Program-made: the position numbers and the translations under genes | Shown: in pieces, positions 35,328 to 43,701 of the stretch | How positions within the stretch are numbered: the stretch's first letter is position 1 | Layout of the letters: each line of letters opens with the position of its first letter | DNA from: Granulicatella sp963545075 | GTDB lineage: Bacteria; Bacillota; Bacilli; Lactobacillales; Aerococcaceae | Length of the DNA stretch: 64,000 bases | Reading direction: 5' to 3' | Assembly (NCBI RefSeq): GCF_963545075.1 | Contig: NZ_CAUUHX010000001.1 | Location: forward strand, 17,290 to 81,289 | The notes under the pieces: generated by a model | What the model was told of the DNA's origin: nothing | Database searches by the model: none | Seen by the model: the letters and a program-made list of their open reading frames with translations, nothing else

Positions 35328-36521
35328 TTAGAAATCAATTTCTGTTGAATATTGACTGGCTGCATTCCATAGTAAGTATTCTTTAATTCCAGCTTCTTTT
35401 AAAGCTTTAATTTCTTGACTAATGACATCAGCTGTATACAATTGGAAGTTTCCTTCTCCTAAATAATCAGCAGTAAAAGCTTGTATCCAAGGTCTTGAAG
35501 TAGGAGATGGATTTAATTCTTTTACATAGCCATTTTCAATTTTCATATATTGAGTCACAATATCATATGGTTGCTTATCTGGATCTTTTACACCAAAAGC
35601 TCCATTTACCCAGTGACTTGGGAAAATCATTGGAGAAATAACATCTACATGATCTGCAATATTCGTGAATTTTTGTCCAATACCACCAATTTTAGAAGCA
35701 GTAATCGCGTGCGCTAAAATATCAGCCGAAAGGTGAACCCCATACGGTTTTAATTTTTCACGAACAAATGAGACGAAATCAGTAACTGCAGCGATACGTG
35801 CTTCATCCATATCTGTATAATCACTATAATCACCTAAATCGTAATCTAAGTATTTTTCCACTAATTCAAATCCAAGAGGGAAACGTACATAGTCTAATTG
35901 AATATCTTTAAATCCAGCTTTAGCAGCACCTACTGCAATTTCAGCAATGTATTCCCAATTTTCTTTTAAGAAAGGATTTAGGAAAGATTCACCTTCGTCA
36001 TTTTCCCAAACAGTTCCCGCTAGAGTACGGAAGGTTAAATCTGGATTTTGATAAGGAACTAAGTGGTCCCCAAAACTTACGATTCGAGCAATTGGATAAA
36101 TTTGATGTTTTTCCAAAGTTTTCAGTAATTGTTTTGTGTCTGTAATTTCATTAACAGTATTGTTTTGGATTGTTTGATTATTAGTTTCTAATGGCATAGT
36201 TATTTTACCATAACCATCTCGGACATCCACGACAACAGCATTAATGTCTGTTTTGTCTACGTAACGAACTATTTTATCTAGTTCTTCACCTTTTGCTCTA
36301 AAAGCTTGTACATAAATCCCTTTTACACCTTCTTTAGGGTATGGAATATTAATGCCAGAATCATAACTACTAGTTGTAGGGAAGTTTACTGGAACTCTTA
36401 ATAAGCTAGAGGTTCTTAATGTTAATTTTTGTGTTACTTCTTCTTCAGCACGAACAGATTGGAAGAGTAGAACAACTATTCCTAGAAGAAGAACACGCAT
36501 GATTCTTACGAATGTTTTCAT
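35328..36521 (-). CDS. Secreted putative glycoside hydrolase (DUF4015/GHL-type)
   Basis: A 397-residue exported protein. The basic N terminus and hydrophobic segment (about 3-24) form a signal peptide or anchor. The rest is a TIM-barrel-like putative glycosidase domain as in DUF4015 proteins, recognisable by GVKGIYVQAFRAKG, VVVDVRDGYGK, KDIQLDYVRFP and ADILAHAI. The substrate is unknown; cell-wall or exopolysaccharide glycans are likely given secretion. Start 36521 is chosen because the SD GAAAGGAG lies between it and an earlier in-frame ATG. It follows the lipoprotein gene with an 8-base overlap of ends. Confidence 0.8.
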   Translation of the reverse strand: MKTFVRIMRVLLLGIVVLLFQSVRAEEEVTQKLTLRTSSLLRVPVNFPTTSSYDSGINIPYPKEGVKGIYVQAFRAKGEELDKIVRYVDKTDINAVVVDVRDGYGKITMPLETNNQTIQNNTVNEITDTKQLLKTLEKHQIYPIARIVSFGDHLVPYQNPDLTFRTLAGTVWENDEGESFLNPFLKENWEYIAEIAVGAAKAGFKDIQLDYVRFPLGFELVEKYLDYDLGDYSDYTDMDEARIAAVTDFVSFVREKLKPYGVHLSADILAHAITASKIGGIGQKFTNIADHVDVISPMIFPSHWVNGAFGVKDPDKQPYDIVTQYMKIENGYVKELNPSPTSRPWIQAFTADYLGEGNFQLYTADVISQEIKALKEAGIKEYLLWNAASQYSTEIDF

Positions 36522-36528
36522 CAGAATC

Positions 36529-37161
36529 TTACTCCTTTCTAGCATTCAAACGAGCTTTTAAAATACGGATTGGTTTATCAATTGCTGAAAGAGGGTCATT
36601 AATTTCTTCTAAAATCTTTTGACGTTCCAACGCCGCTTCGTTTAATTCTTTAATTTTATCTTTCAAATCATCTTTAGATAATTTATTTCCAGATATTTCA
36701 ACAAAGAATTTTTGCTCATTATTCAATTGTTCTTCAGATTTTTTAATATAATCTGTTATACTGTCGACAATTTTTTGCAAGTTTGAACTTACAATTTTGA
36801 TTTCAACACTTGGCAAGTCCTTGTCTTGTAAATTACTAAGGTGAGACGCATCATCACGAATCACTTTTAATGTTTTAGTAATTTGTTTTTGAATATCTCT
36901 TCTTTGTTGTAGATTATCAAAAACTTTACCTTTTTTCTTAGCGTAATTTGCTAGAGTCGAATCATCAGCGATGTCATCTTCCCAATCATTTTGCAAATTT
37001 GCTTCAAAAGTTTGGATGTTGTTTAAATGATCAACAACCACAGGTAAGGTATCTTGTACTTCTTGAACAGTTTTTTCAGCACTCTTCTTTGTATTAGAGC
37101 AGGCTGCAAATACTAGCAAACTTGCACTAATCAAGAATACCTTCGTTGCAATTTTTTTCAT
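36529..37161 (-). CDS. YkyA-like cell-surface lipoprotein
   Basis: A 210-residue lipoprotein. The signal peptide has lipobox VFAAC, with the acylated Cys at residue 21. The mature part is almost entirely charged alpha-helix, probably coiled coil, with Lys/Glu/Gln repeats. It resembles the YkyA family of putative cell-wall-binding lipoproteins, especially in the QQRRDIQKQ and ALERQKILEEINDP segments. The start at 37161 follows an aaggag SD, and the longer upstream frame lacks a signal peptide. A good promoter lies at 37239-37267. Cotranscribed with the putative glycosidase. Confidence 0.72.
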   Translation of the reverse strand: MKKIATKVFLISASLLVFAACSNTKKSAEKTVQEVQDTLPVVVDHLNNIQTFEANLQNDWEDDIADDSTLANYAKKKGKVFDNLQQRRDIQKQITKTLKVIRDDASHLSNLQDKDLPSVEIKIVSSNLQKIVDSITDYIKKSEEQLNNEQKFFVEISGNKLSKDDLKDKIKELNEAALERQKILEEINDPLSAIDKPIRILKARLNARKE

Positions 37162-37238
37162 AACGCACTCCTTACTTTGAGGCTGCATTCTTATAGAATG
37201 CGCGCATCTTAATTTATAGACACACAAATTACTTTGTC

Positions 37239-37267
37239 ATTATACAGTTTTTTTGTGAAATATACAA
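37239..37267 (-). promoter_or_regulatory. Promoter of the lipoprotein-glycosidase pair
   Basis: On the minus strand TTGTAT (37267-37262), 17-base spacer, TATAAT (37244-37239), about 75 bases before the start codon. A small GCATTC/GAATGC hairpin lies in the leader (37184-37201). Confidence 0.75.
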
Positions 37268-37385
37268 ATTATTAACCGATTTGATAGGTTTTTCATGTGA
37301 AAATAGGGCAAAAATAACTAAAAATTAGTAAAAAATGAAAGATTTTAAGCAAATCATGAAAGTTTTAATGGTTTTGTTCTCTTGT

Positions 37386-37414
37386 TTGACGAAGAATAAT
37401 AGAATAGGTACAAT
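37386..37414 (+). promoter_or_regulatory. Promoter of lspA
   Basis: TTGACG, 17-base spacer, TACAAT, about 30 bases before the lspA ATG. Confidence 0.8.
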
Positions 37415-37444
37415 AGAGCTATCGAGAGTAGAAAGAGGTATTTT

Positions 37445-37909
37445 ATGATTATTTATTTAGTTTTAAGTTTATTATTAATTGCTGCAGATCAAGTGATGAA
37501 AATGTGGATTGTTTCTAATTTTTCTTTGCAAACAGGCCAAGAATTATTACCTGGAATTGTAAAACTGTTTTATATTCGTAATACAGGAGCAGCATGGGGG
37601 ATTTTAGCAGGACAACAATTTGTATTTTATATTATTACTGCTTTTGGAGTTTCTGCTATTTTATACTTGATGTTTCAAGAAAAAGGTAAATCAAAATTTG
37701 CATTAACAACGTATAGTTTGCTATTAGCTGGAGCATTAGGAAATTTTATTGATCGTGTTCGTTTAGGATATGTGGTTGATATGTTTCAACTTGAATTTAT
37801 CGATTTCCCAATTTTTAATATTGCAGATATTTGTTTAACAGTTGGGGTAGCGGCATTATTCTTATATATTTTAATTGTCGAAAGAAAGAAGGAAAAAAGT
37901 GGAAAATAA
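37445..37909 (+). CDS. lspA: Lipoprotein signal peptidase (signal peptidase II)
   Basis: LspA cleaves lipoprotein signal peptides after lipidation, at the membrane. The 154 residues have four hydrophobic helices and the aspartic protease motifs: Asp in GALGNFIDRV and Asp in FNIADICLTVG. It is followed by an RluD-family gene that overlaps its end, and then pyrR, a common Firmicute order. Likely substrates nearby are the YkyA-like lipoprotein and PhnD, both with lipoboxes. Confidence 0.95.
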   Translation: MIIYLVLSLLLIAADQVMKMWIVSNFSLQTGQELLPGIVKLFYIRNTGAAWGILAGQQFVFYIITAFGVSAILYLMFQEKGKSKFALTTYSLLLAGALGNFIDRVRLGYVVDMFQLEFIDFPIFNIADICLTVGVAALFLYILIVERKKEKSGK

Positions 37910-38795
37910 GATTATTGAATTAACACTATCATTAGAAAAAAGCGAAAGACTCGATAAAATTTTAACAAAAGAATTATCTCATACGCGTTCAGTCATTCAA
38001 CAATGGTTAAAATCAGGATTTGTATCTGTAAATGGTGAAGTTGTCAAAGCTAACTATAAAGCAAAAGATGGAGAGCATATTATGATTCAAATTGAAGAAG
38101 AGGAAGAATTAACGGTTCTTGCAGAAAATATTCCATTAGAAATTGTTTATGAAGATGAACATTTATTAGTCATTAATAAACCTAGTGGAATGGTTGTACA
38201 CCCTTCAAAAGGACATTCAACAGGAACTTTAGTGAATGCTTTATTGTACCATGTGGATCAATTATCCAAGGGTTCTGAAACATATCGTCCGGGAATTGTG
38301 CACCGAATTGACAAAGACACATCTGGATTATTAGTAGTAGCAAAAACGCCACAAGCTCATGTTGGCTTATCGAATCAATTAATGGATCATTCAATGACTC
38401 GTAGTTATGTTGCAATTGTAGAAGGAAGTTTTGAACATATTACAGGTACAGTGGATGCACCATTAGCTAGAGATCCACATAATCGTCTAAAACGTTGCGT
38501 TCAAAAAGAAGCGATTACTCATTTTACAGTCATTCAAGCTTTAAAAGACACAAGTGTTTTACGACTAAATCTAGAAACAGGAAGAACGCATCAAATTCGT
38601 GCACATATGGAATTTATTCATCATCCGATTTTAAATGATCCAATGTATCATCCAAATGGAAAAAATGCGACAGAATTCGGTCAATATTTACATGCAGAGA
38701 CTTTAGGATTTGTACATCCAATTATACAAGAAAAACTATATTTTGAAAGTCCATTACCAAAAGAATTTGAAGAAAAAATTCAAGAATTACAGTAG
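37899..38795 (+). CDS. RluD-family 23S rRNA pseudouridine synthase
   Basis: A pseudouridine synthase of the RsuA/RluA superfamily, RluD group, about 298 residues. An N-terminal S4 RNA-binding domain (about 10-75) precedes the catalytic domain with HRIDKDTSGLLVVAK, whose Asp is catalytic, and RTHQIRAHM near the end. The start is uncertain. GTG 37899 has an AAGGA SD and overlaps lspA by 11 bases, while TTG 37875 is also in frame but has no SD. Which uridines it modifies cannot be read from sequence. It is often called YlyB in Bacillus. Confidence 0.9.
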   Translation: MENKIIELTLSLEKSERLDKILTKELSHTRSVIQQWLKSGFVSVNGEVVKANYKAKDGEHIMIQIEEEEELTVLAENIPLEIVYEDEHLLVINKPSGMVVHPSKGHSTGTLVNALLYHVDQLSKGSETYRPGIVHRIDKDTSGLLVVAKTPQAHVGLSNQLMDHSMTRSYVAIVEGSFEHITGTVDAPLARDPHNRLKRCVQKEAITHFTVIQALKDTSVLRLNLETGRTHQIRAHMEFIHHPILNDPMYHPNGKNATEFGQYLHAETLGFVHPIIQEKLYFESPLPKEFEEKIQELQ

Positions 38796-38807
38796 AGGAG
38801 TATGGAT

Positions 38808-39347
38808 ATGTCTGAAGTATTCTTATTAGATGAAGCAACCATTAATCGCTCAATGACGAGAATTTCTTATGAGATTATTGAACAATACAAGTCAGTTGAC
38901 GATTTAGTACTTGTTGGAATTAAGACTAGAGGCGTTCATATTGCTAAACGTCTTCAAAAGAAAATCGAATCTATTGAAAATCAACCAGTTTTACTAGGGG
39001 AAATTGATATTACTTTATATAGAGATGATCGTCATGAACCAGATCCAACAGTTGATCCTATTATTAATGGTACGAACATTCCTTTTTCATTAAATGGAAA
39101 AAATGTTGTATTAGTAGATGATGTCATTTTCACAGGACGAACAGTGCGTTCTGCATTAAATGCTTTAATGGAATACGGTAGACCAAAAACGATTAGTTTA
39201 GCAATTTTAATTGATCGTGGTCATCGTGAATTACCTATTCGTCCGGATTATGTTGGGAAAAATATTCCAACTTCTAAAAAAGAAGAAATTTTAGTGAAAT
39301 TATATGAAGTCGACGATGAAGAATGTGTTACTTTAAAAAAAGTATAA
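38808..39347 (+). CDS. pyrR: Bifunctional PyrR, pyr attenuation protein and uracil phosphoribosyltransferase
   Basis: PyrR binds pyr mRNA in the presence of UMP and causes attenuation, and can also make UMP from uracil and PRPP. The 179 residues have the PRPP-binding motif VLVDDVIFTGRT (about 95-106) and the family N terminus VFLLDEATINRSMTRI. ATG 38808 has the better SD distance (AGGAG at 38796). The ATG at 38802 would be only 1 base after the SD. No other pyrimidine synthesis gene except pyrH follows in this window, so any attenuation target lies elsewhere. Confidence 0.92.
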   Translation: MSEVFLLDEATINRSMTRISYEIIEQYKSVDDLVLVGIKTRGVHIAKRLQKKIESIENQPVLLGEIDITLYRDDRHEPDPTVDPIINGTNIPFSLNGKNVVLVDDVIFTGRTVRSALNALMEYGRPKTISLAILIDRGHRELPIRPDYVGKNIPTSKKEEILVKLYEVDDEECVTLKKV

Positions 39348-39364
39348 GGAATGTATCAAAATAG

Positions 39365-39393
39365 TTGCATTCTAATTCATATTAGTGTAATAT
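39365..39393 (+). promoter_or_regulatory. Promoter of rpsB
   Basis: TTGCAT, 17-base spacer, TAATAT, followed by a leader of about 120 bases. Confidence 0.65.
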
Positions 39394-39422
39394 AACTAAC
39401 GGTATAAAAACCAAATTTCACA

Positions 39423-39481
39423 CCTAATTGGATGATAAGGGTGGTGCTTAGGAATAAGTACCCTTGTCGATGAAAATTGGG
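39423..39481 (+). promoter_or_regulatory. Structured rpsB leader, possible S2 autoregulatory element
   Basis: GATAAGGGT (39434-39442) pairs with ACCCTTGTC (39460-39468). Outside it CCTAATT (39423-39429) pairs with AATTGGG (39475-39481). No T run follows, so it is not a terminator. It lies between promoter and SD of a ribosomal protein gene, where feedback-control RNA structures are common. Function is inferred. Confidence 0.5.
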
Positions 39482-39517
39482 GAGGAAAAATAAAACCAAA
39501 ATTGGAGGAAAACAAAA

Positions 39518-40288
39518 ATGGCAGTTATTTCAATGAAACAATTGTTAGAAGCTGGTGTACATTTCGGTCACCAAACACGTCGCTGGAACCCTAAGATGAA
39601 GAGATACATCTTCACAGAAAGAAATGGTATCTATATCATCGACTTACAAAAAACCGTTAAATTAGTGGACGACGCATACAACTACATGCGTGAAGTTGCT
39701 CAAGACGGAGGTATTGCTTTATTCGTAGGTACTAAAAAACAAGCACAAGATGCTGTTAAAGATGAAGCAATCCGTACTGGTCAATACTATGTTAACCATC
39801 GTTGGTTAGGTGGTATGTTGACTAACTGGGATACAATCCAAACACGTATCAACCGCTTGAAAAAAATTAAAGAAATGCAAGAAGACGGTACATTCGATGT
39901 ATTACCTAAAAAAGAAGTTGGCGTTCTATTAAAAGAATTAGACAAACTTGAAAAATACTTAGGTGGTATTAAAGATATGCCACGCATTCCTGATGTAATG
40001 TTTATCGTTGACCCTCGTAAAGAACGCATTGCAGTTCAAGAAGCTCACAAATTAAACATTCCAATCGTTGCTATGGTTGACACAAACTGTGACCCTGATG
40101 AAATCGATGTTGTTATTCCATCAAATGACGATGCAATCCGTGCGGTTAAATTAATCGTAGCTAAAATGGCTGATGCATTCGTTGAAGGTAACCAAGGTGA
40201 AGACGTAGCAGTTGACGAAGAAGACTTAGACAAAGATACTTCATTAGAAGATATTGAAAAATTAGTTGAAGGCGACAACGCTGAATAA
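39518..40288 (+). CDS. rpsB: 30S ribosomal protein S2
   Basis: Small-subunit ribosomal protein, 256 residues, starting MAVISMKQLLEAGVHFGHQTRRWNP (family signature, here split for length). It includes the conserved RWLGGMLTNW and PDVMFIVDPRKE motifs. The acidic C-terminal tail (about 225-256) is normal for Gram-positive S2. Codon use is strongly biased to preferred codons, as expected for a highly expressed gene. The SD is tggagga. Followed by tsf, the universal gene order, with a terminator-like hairpin in between. Confidence 0.97.
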   Translation: MAVISMKQLLEAGVHFGHQTRRWNPKMKRYIFTERNGIYIIDLQKTVKLVDDAYNYMREVAQDGGIALFVGTKKQAQDAVKDEAIRTGQYYVNHRWLGGMLTNWDTIQTRINRLKKIKEMQEDGTFDVLPKKEVGVLLKELDKLEKYLGGIKDMPRIPDVMFIVDPRKERIAVQEAHKLNIPIVAMVDTNCDPDEIDVVIPSNDDAIRAVKLIVAKMADAFVEGNQGEDVAVDEEDLDKDTSLEDIEKLVEGDNAE

Positions 40289-40302
40289 TCACTAACCAGT
40301 AG

Positions 40303-40349
40303 GCTGTTTGGAATCGGAAAAGAAATCTTTCATCCAAACAGCTTTTTTT
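40303..40349 (+). terminator. Terminator or attenuator between rpsB and tsf
   Basis: GCTGTTTGGA (40303-40312) pairs with TCCAAACAGC (40333-40342), followed by seven T. It probably lets part of the transcripts continue into tsf. Confidence 0.75.
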
Positions 40350-40394
40350 AAAAAATAATATTTGTAAATTTATAACATTTAGGAGGAAATTGAA

Positions 40395-41276
40395 ATGGCA
40401 CAAATTTCAGCACAATTAGTAAAACAACTACGTGACATGACTGGCGTAGGGATGATGGATGCTAAGAAAGCATTAGTTCAAACTGAAGGAGATATCGATG
40501 CAGCTGTTGACTATTTACGTGAAAATGGTTTAGCAAAAGCAGCTAAAAAAGCTGACCGTATCGCTGCAGAAGGTATTACAAACGTATTAGTAGATGGAAA
40601 CGTTGCAGTTGTATTAGAAGTAAATGCTGAAACAGACTTCGTTGCTAAAAACGACAAATTCCAAGCATTAGTAGCTAAATTATCAGAAGTAATTTTAGCT
40701 AACAAACCAGCTAACTTAGAAGCTGCTTTAGAAATCGTTACTCCAGAAGGTAAAGTTTCTGACGTAATTGCTGAAGCAACTACAGTTATCGGAGAAAAAA
40801 TTTCATTACGTCGTTTTGAAATCGTTGAAAAATCTGATGCAGATGCATTCGGTGCATACTTACACATGGGCGGACGTATCGGTGTGTTAACTGTATTAGA
40901 AGGTTCTTCAGATGCAGATGCTGCTAAAGACATTGCTATGCACGTTGCAGCAATCAATCCTAAATATGTTGACCGTTCAGAAGTTTCTGCTGATGAATTA
41001 GAACATGAGAAAAAAGTTCTTACAGAACAAGCATTAAACGAAGGTAAACCAGCTAATATCGTTGAAAAAATGATTGCTGGACGTTTAAACAAATTCTTAG
41101 CTGAAATCAGCTTGAACGACCAACCATTCGTTAAAGATCCAGATACAACAGTTTCTAAATATGCTGCTTCTAAAGGTGGTAAAGTTAAATTATTCCACCG
41201 TTATGAAGTTGGTGAAGGTTTAGAAAAACGTGTTGACAACTTCGTTGAAGAAGTAATGGGACAAGTTAAAAAATAA
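40395..41276 (+). CDS. tsf: Translation elongation factor Ts
   Basis: EF-Ts is the guanine nucleotide exchange factor for EF-Tu. The 293 residues start with the UBA-like N-terminal domain containing LRDMTGVGMMDAKKAL (about 9-24), then core domains with the ETDFVAKND motif (about 78-86). SD is aggagga, 7 bases before the ATG. Codon use resembles rpsB. No promoter was recognised in the 106-base gap, so transcription probably reads through from rpsB. Confidence 0.97.
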   Translation: MAQISAQLVKQLRDMTGVGMMDAKKALVQTEGDIDAAVDYLRENGLAKAAKKADRIAAEGITNVLVDGNVAVVLEVNAETDFVAKNDKFQALVAKLSEVILANKPANLEAALEIVTPEGKVSDVIAEATTVIGEKISLRRFEIVEKSDADAFGAYLHMGGRIGVLTVLEGSSDADAAKDIAMHVAAINPKYVDRSEVSADELEHEKKVLTEQALNEGKPANIVEKMIAGRLNKFLAEISLNDQPFVKDPDTTVSKYAASKGGKVKLFHRYEVGEGLEKRVDNFVEEVMGQVKK

Positions 41277-41291
41277 TTGATTTCAATTAGT

Positions 41292-41333
41292 GGGGAATAA
41301 GGTAGGAAGCTGCCCTCTATTCCCCTTTTTTTT
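41292..41333 (+). terminator. Terminator after tsf
   Basis: GGGGAATA pairs with TATTCCCC, followed by eight T. Confidence 0.88.
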
Positions 41334-41375
41334 AGACTTAATTCACTAAGAATCTATATAAGAGGAGTCCTTACA

Positions 41376-42098
41376 ATGGTTGAACCAAAATATAAACGTG
41401 TTGTATTAAAATTAAGTGGAGAAGCATTAGCAGGCCAAACAGGTTTTGGTATTAATCCTCCAACTATTAAAGAAATTGTTAAAGAAATCAAAGAAGTTCA
41501 TGATTTAGGCGTTCAAATTGCAATCGTTGTTGGTGGCGGAAATATTTGGCGTGGAGTAACAGGAGAAGAAGTTGGCATGGAACGTGCACAAGCAGACTAT
41601 ATGGGAATGCTTGCTACAGTTATGAATGCCTTAGCACTCCAAGATGCATTAGAAAACATTGGAGTTCCTACTCGTGTTCAAACTTCTATTGAAATGCGTC
41701 AAATTGCTGAACCTTATATTCGTCGTAAAGCAATTCGAAACTTAGAAAAAGAACGTGTCGTTATTTTTGCAGGTGGTACAGGAAATCCATACTTCTCAAC
41801 AGATACTGCTGCTGCATTACGTGCTGCTGAAATTGAAGCAGATGCTATTTTAATGGCAAAAAATAATGTAGATGGCGTTTATAGTGCGGATCCTCGTATC
41901 GATACAAATGCAATTAAATTTAATGAATTAACACATTTAGATGTGATTCAAAAAGGACTAAAAGTAATGGATACAACAGCAAGTTCATTATCGATGGATA
42001 ATGATATTCCATTAGTTGTCTTCAATTTAAATGAAACAGGAAATATTCGTCGAGTTGTTCTTGGTGAAAATATCGGTACAACTGTAAGGGGGAAATAA
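41376..42098 (+). CDS. pyrH: UMP kinase
   Basis: PyrH phosphorylates UMP to UDP in pyrimidine nucleotide synthesis. The 240 residues have the amino acid kinase fold: VLKLSGEAL near the start, IVVGGGNIWRG (about 49-59) for phosphate binding, GTGNPYFSTDTAAALRA (about 130) and MAKNNVDGVYSADPR (about 160). It lies in the conserved rpsB-tsf-pyrH-frr order. frr starts 1 base after its stop. The tsf terminator upstream suggests a separate or readthrough transcript. Confidence 0.97.
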   Translation: MVEPKYKRVVLKLSGEALAGQTGFGINPPTIKEIVKEIKEVHDLGVQIAIVVGGGNIWRGVTGEEVGMERAQADYMGMLATVMNALALQDALENIGVPTRVQTSIEMRQIAEPYIRRKAIRNLEKERVVIFAGGTGNPYFSTDTAAALRAAEIEADAILMAKNNVDGVYSADPRIDTNAIKFNELTHLDVIQKGLKVMDTTASSLSMDNDIPLVVFNLNETGNIRRVVLGENIGTTVRGK

Positions 42099-42099
42099 T

Positions 42100-42660
42100 A
42101 TGACAGCAACTGAAATTATTGCAAATGCTAAAGAACGTATGAAAAAAACTGAAGATGCCTTACAACGTGAATTAGGCGGAATTCGTGCTGGTCGTGCGAA
42201 TGCCAGTCTTTTAGATCGCCTGCAAGTTGAGTATTATGGAGTTCCAACTCCAGTTAATCAATTAGCTTCTGTAACGGTTCCTGAAGCTCGTATGCTTTTA
42301 ATTACACCTTATGACAAATCAAGCTTACAAGATATTGAACGTGCAATTTTAATGTCAGATATTGGGATTACTCCAACAAATGATGGTAGTGTTGTTCGTT
42401 TAGTCATTCCACAATTAACAGAAGAACGTCGTAAAGAATTAGCAAAACAAGTAGGGAAAGAAGCTGAAGGCGCAAAAGTAAGTGTTCGTAACATTCGTCG
42501 TGATGCTATTGAGCATTTAAAGAAAGCTGAAAAAAATAAAGAAATCACTGAAGATGATTTACGTGGATATGAAAAAGATATTCAAAAATTAACTGATGAC
42601 AGTGTTAAAAACATTGATCATTTAGCACAAGTAAAAGAAAAAGAATTATTAGAAGTATAA
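42100..42660 (+). CDS. frr: Ribosome recycling factor
   Basis: RRF splits post-termination ribosomes together with EF-G. The 186 residues match the family length. Conserved parts are RAGRANASLLDRLQVEYYG, the VPEARMLLITPYD segment and the LTEERRKELAK and VSVRNIRRDA motifs in the long helical domain. It is translationally coupled to pyrH. A strong terminator follows. Confidence 0.97.
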   Translation: MTATEIIANAKERMKKTEDALQRELGGIRAGRANASLLDRLQVEYYGVPTPVNQLASVTVPEARMLLITPYDKSSLQDIERAILMSDIGITPTNDGSVVRLVIPQLTEERRKELAKQVGKEAEGAKVSVRNIRRDAIEHLKKAEKNKEITEDDLRGYEKDIQKLTDDSVKNIDHLAQVKEKELLEV

Positions 42661-42666
42661 TTCATC

Positions 42667-42718
42667 AAGTGACAACAGATCTTAGTAATCTTAATAGATT
42701 TGTTGTCACTTATTTTTT
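42667..42718 (+). terminator. Terminator after frr
   Basis: AGTGACAACA pairs with TGTTGTCACT, followed by an ATTTTTT tail. Confidence 0.88.
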
Positions 42719-42739
42719 GAATCGTTGAAAGGAGATTTT

Positions 42740-43366
42740 ATGAAATTAACGAAAAAACAACAATTTCTATTGGTTAAGTTAGCGATATTAGCTATTATTC
42801 TAATAATTTCTGGACTTGGTTTATTCTCGAAGAATCAGAAGAAAACTTCTAATAAATCGAATAGTAACCAAACACAAGTAGAAAGTAGTGTAGATTTTTC
42901 TGGATATGACAAATCAAAACTGTATACTCTTCAAGTTGGAAAAGTAGCCGATGGAGATACATTCCATGTTAAATTAGATGGAAAAGACTTTAAAATTCGT
43001 TTATTATTGATTGATACACCTGAGACCGCTAAAGAAGGAAAAGCTGCTCAACCATTTGCAGATCAAGCAAAACAAAAAACAGAAGAACTGTTAAAGAAAG
43101 CTAAAAAAGTAGAAGGTAAGTTTGACGTCGGTGATTATACAGATAAATATGGACGTGCTTTAATGTACGTTTACTTAGATGGAAAATTATTACAACAAAC
43201 TTTAGTAGAAGAAAGTTTAGCAAGAGTAGGGTATGCTCACCCACCGAATACAACGCTATTAAAAGATTTACAAAAAGTAGAAGAACAAACGAAGAAGAAA
43301 AAGAAAAATATTTGGGAAAAAGATGGCTACGTAACAAACCGTGGATTTGACCCAAGCGTTTACTAA
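42740..43366 (+). CDS. Membrane-anchored thermonuclease (SNase family)
   Basis: A 208-residue nuclease of the staphylococcal nuclease family. An N-terminal hydrophobic helix (about 11-30) anchors or exports it, and a Ser/Asn-rich linker (about 33-55) follows. The SNase domain (about 62-200) has VADGDTFHV, the catalytic Arg in KIRLLLIDTPET with its nearby Glu, and YGRALMYVYLDG with the second Arg. It degrades extracellular DNA or RNA with Ca2+. Such enzymes act in nutrient uptake or escape from DNA traps; that is inference. ATG 42740 follows SD AAAGGAG; an upstream TTG is less likely. Confidence 0.9.
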   Translation: MKLTKKQQFLLVKLAILAIILIISGLGLFSKNQKKTSNKSNSNQTQVESSVDFSGYDKSKLYTLQVGKVADGDTFHVKLDGKDFKIRLLLIDTPETAKEGKAAQPFADQAKQKTEELLKKAKKVEGKFDVGDYTDKYGRALMYVYLDGKLLQQTLVEESLARVGYAHPPNTTLLKDLQKVEEQTKKKKKNIWEKDGYVTNRGFDPSVY

Positions 43367-43424
43367 TCCGTCTCAGTTATGATATAATTTTGCCAAGATT
43401 ACATATTGATTAGGTGGCAGGGTT

Positions 43425-43589
43425 ATGAAAAAAAGAAGTGTTATCGTAACAATTTTATTTTTGATATATTTAGTAGTTGTCTTTACTGTTTTTTTCAATG
43501 ATAAAAAGATGATAGCAGTATTTTCATCTATTGGAGCAGCACTTTATGCTGCAAATATTAAAAGATTGAAAGATTCTGAAAACGAATAA
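43425..43589 (+). CDS. 54-residue membrane protein of unknown function
   Basis: A short open frame (ATG 43425, TAA 43587) with an upstream aggtgg SD-like stretch. It encodes a basic start (MKKR), a hydrophobic helix (about 6-24), a short loop (NDKK), a second weakly hydrophobic helix (about 29-45) and a charged tail (KRLKDSENE). It is followed at once by a terminator, which supports a real transcript end. I recognise no family. Confidence 0.6.
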   Translation: MKKRSVIVTILFLIYLVVVFTVFFNDKKMIAVFSSIGAALYAANIKRLKDSENE

Positions 43590-43595
43590 CTATGT

Positions 43596-43632
43596 AAAAG
43601 CTAAGTACAAAATATAGTGCTTAGCTTTTTTT
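43596..43632 (+). terminator. Terminator after the small membrane protein
   Basis: AAAAGCTAAG with the complement CTTAGCTTTT and seven T. Confidence 0.85.
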
Positions 43633-43701
43633 GTTGGTCTGTACCAAATCTGTTTTTGCCTTATTATCAGGGTTAGAGGCGTTATACTATAACAGTTCTA
43701 T

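Noticed and set aside
40511..41092. 193-codon open frame antisense to tsf
   Set aside because: It is the mirror of a highly biased coding sequence, has no SD and no recognisable domain. tsf on the other strand is certain.
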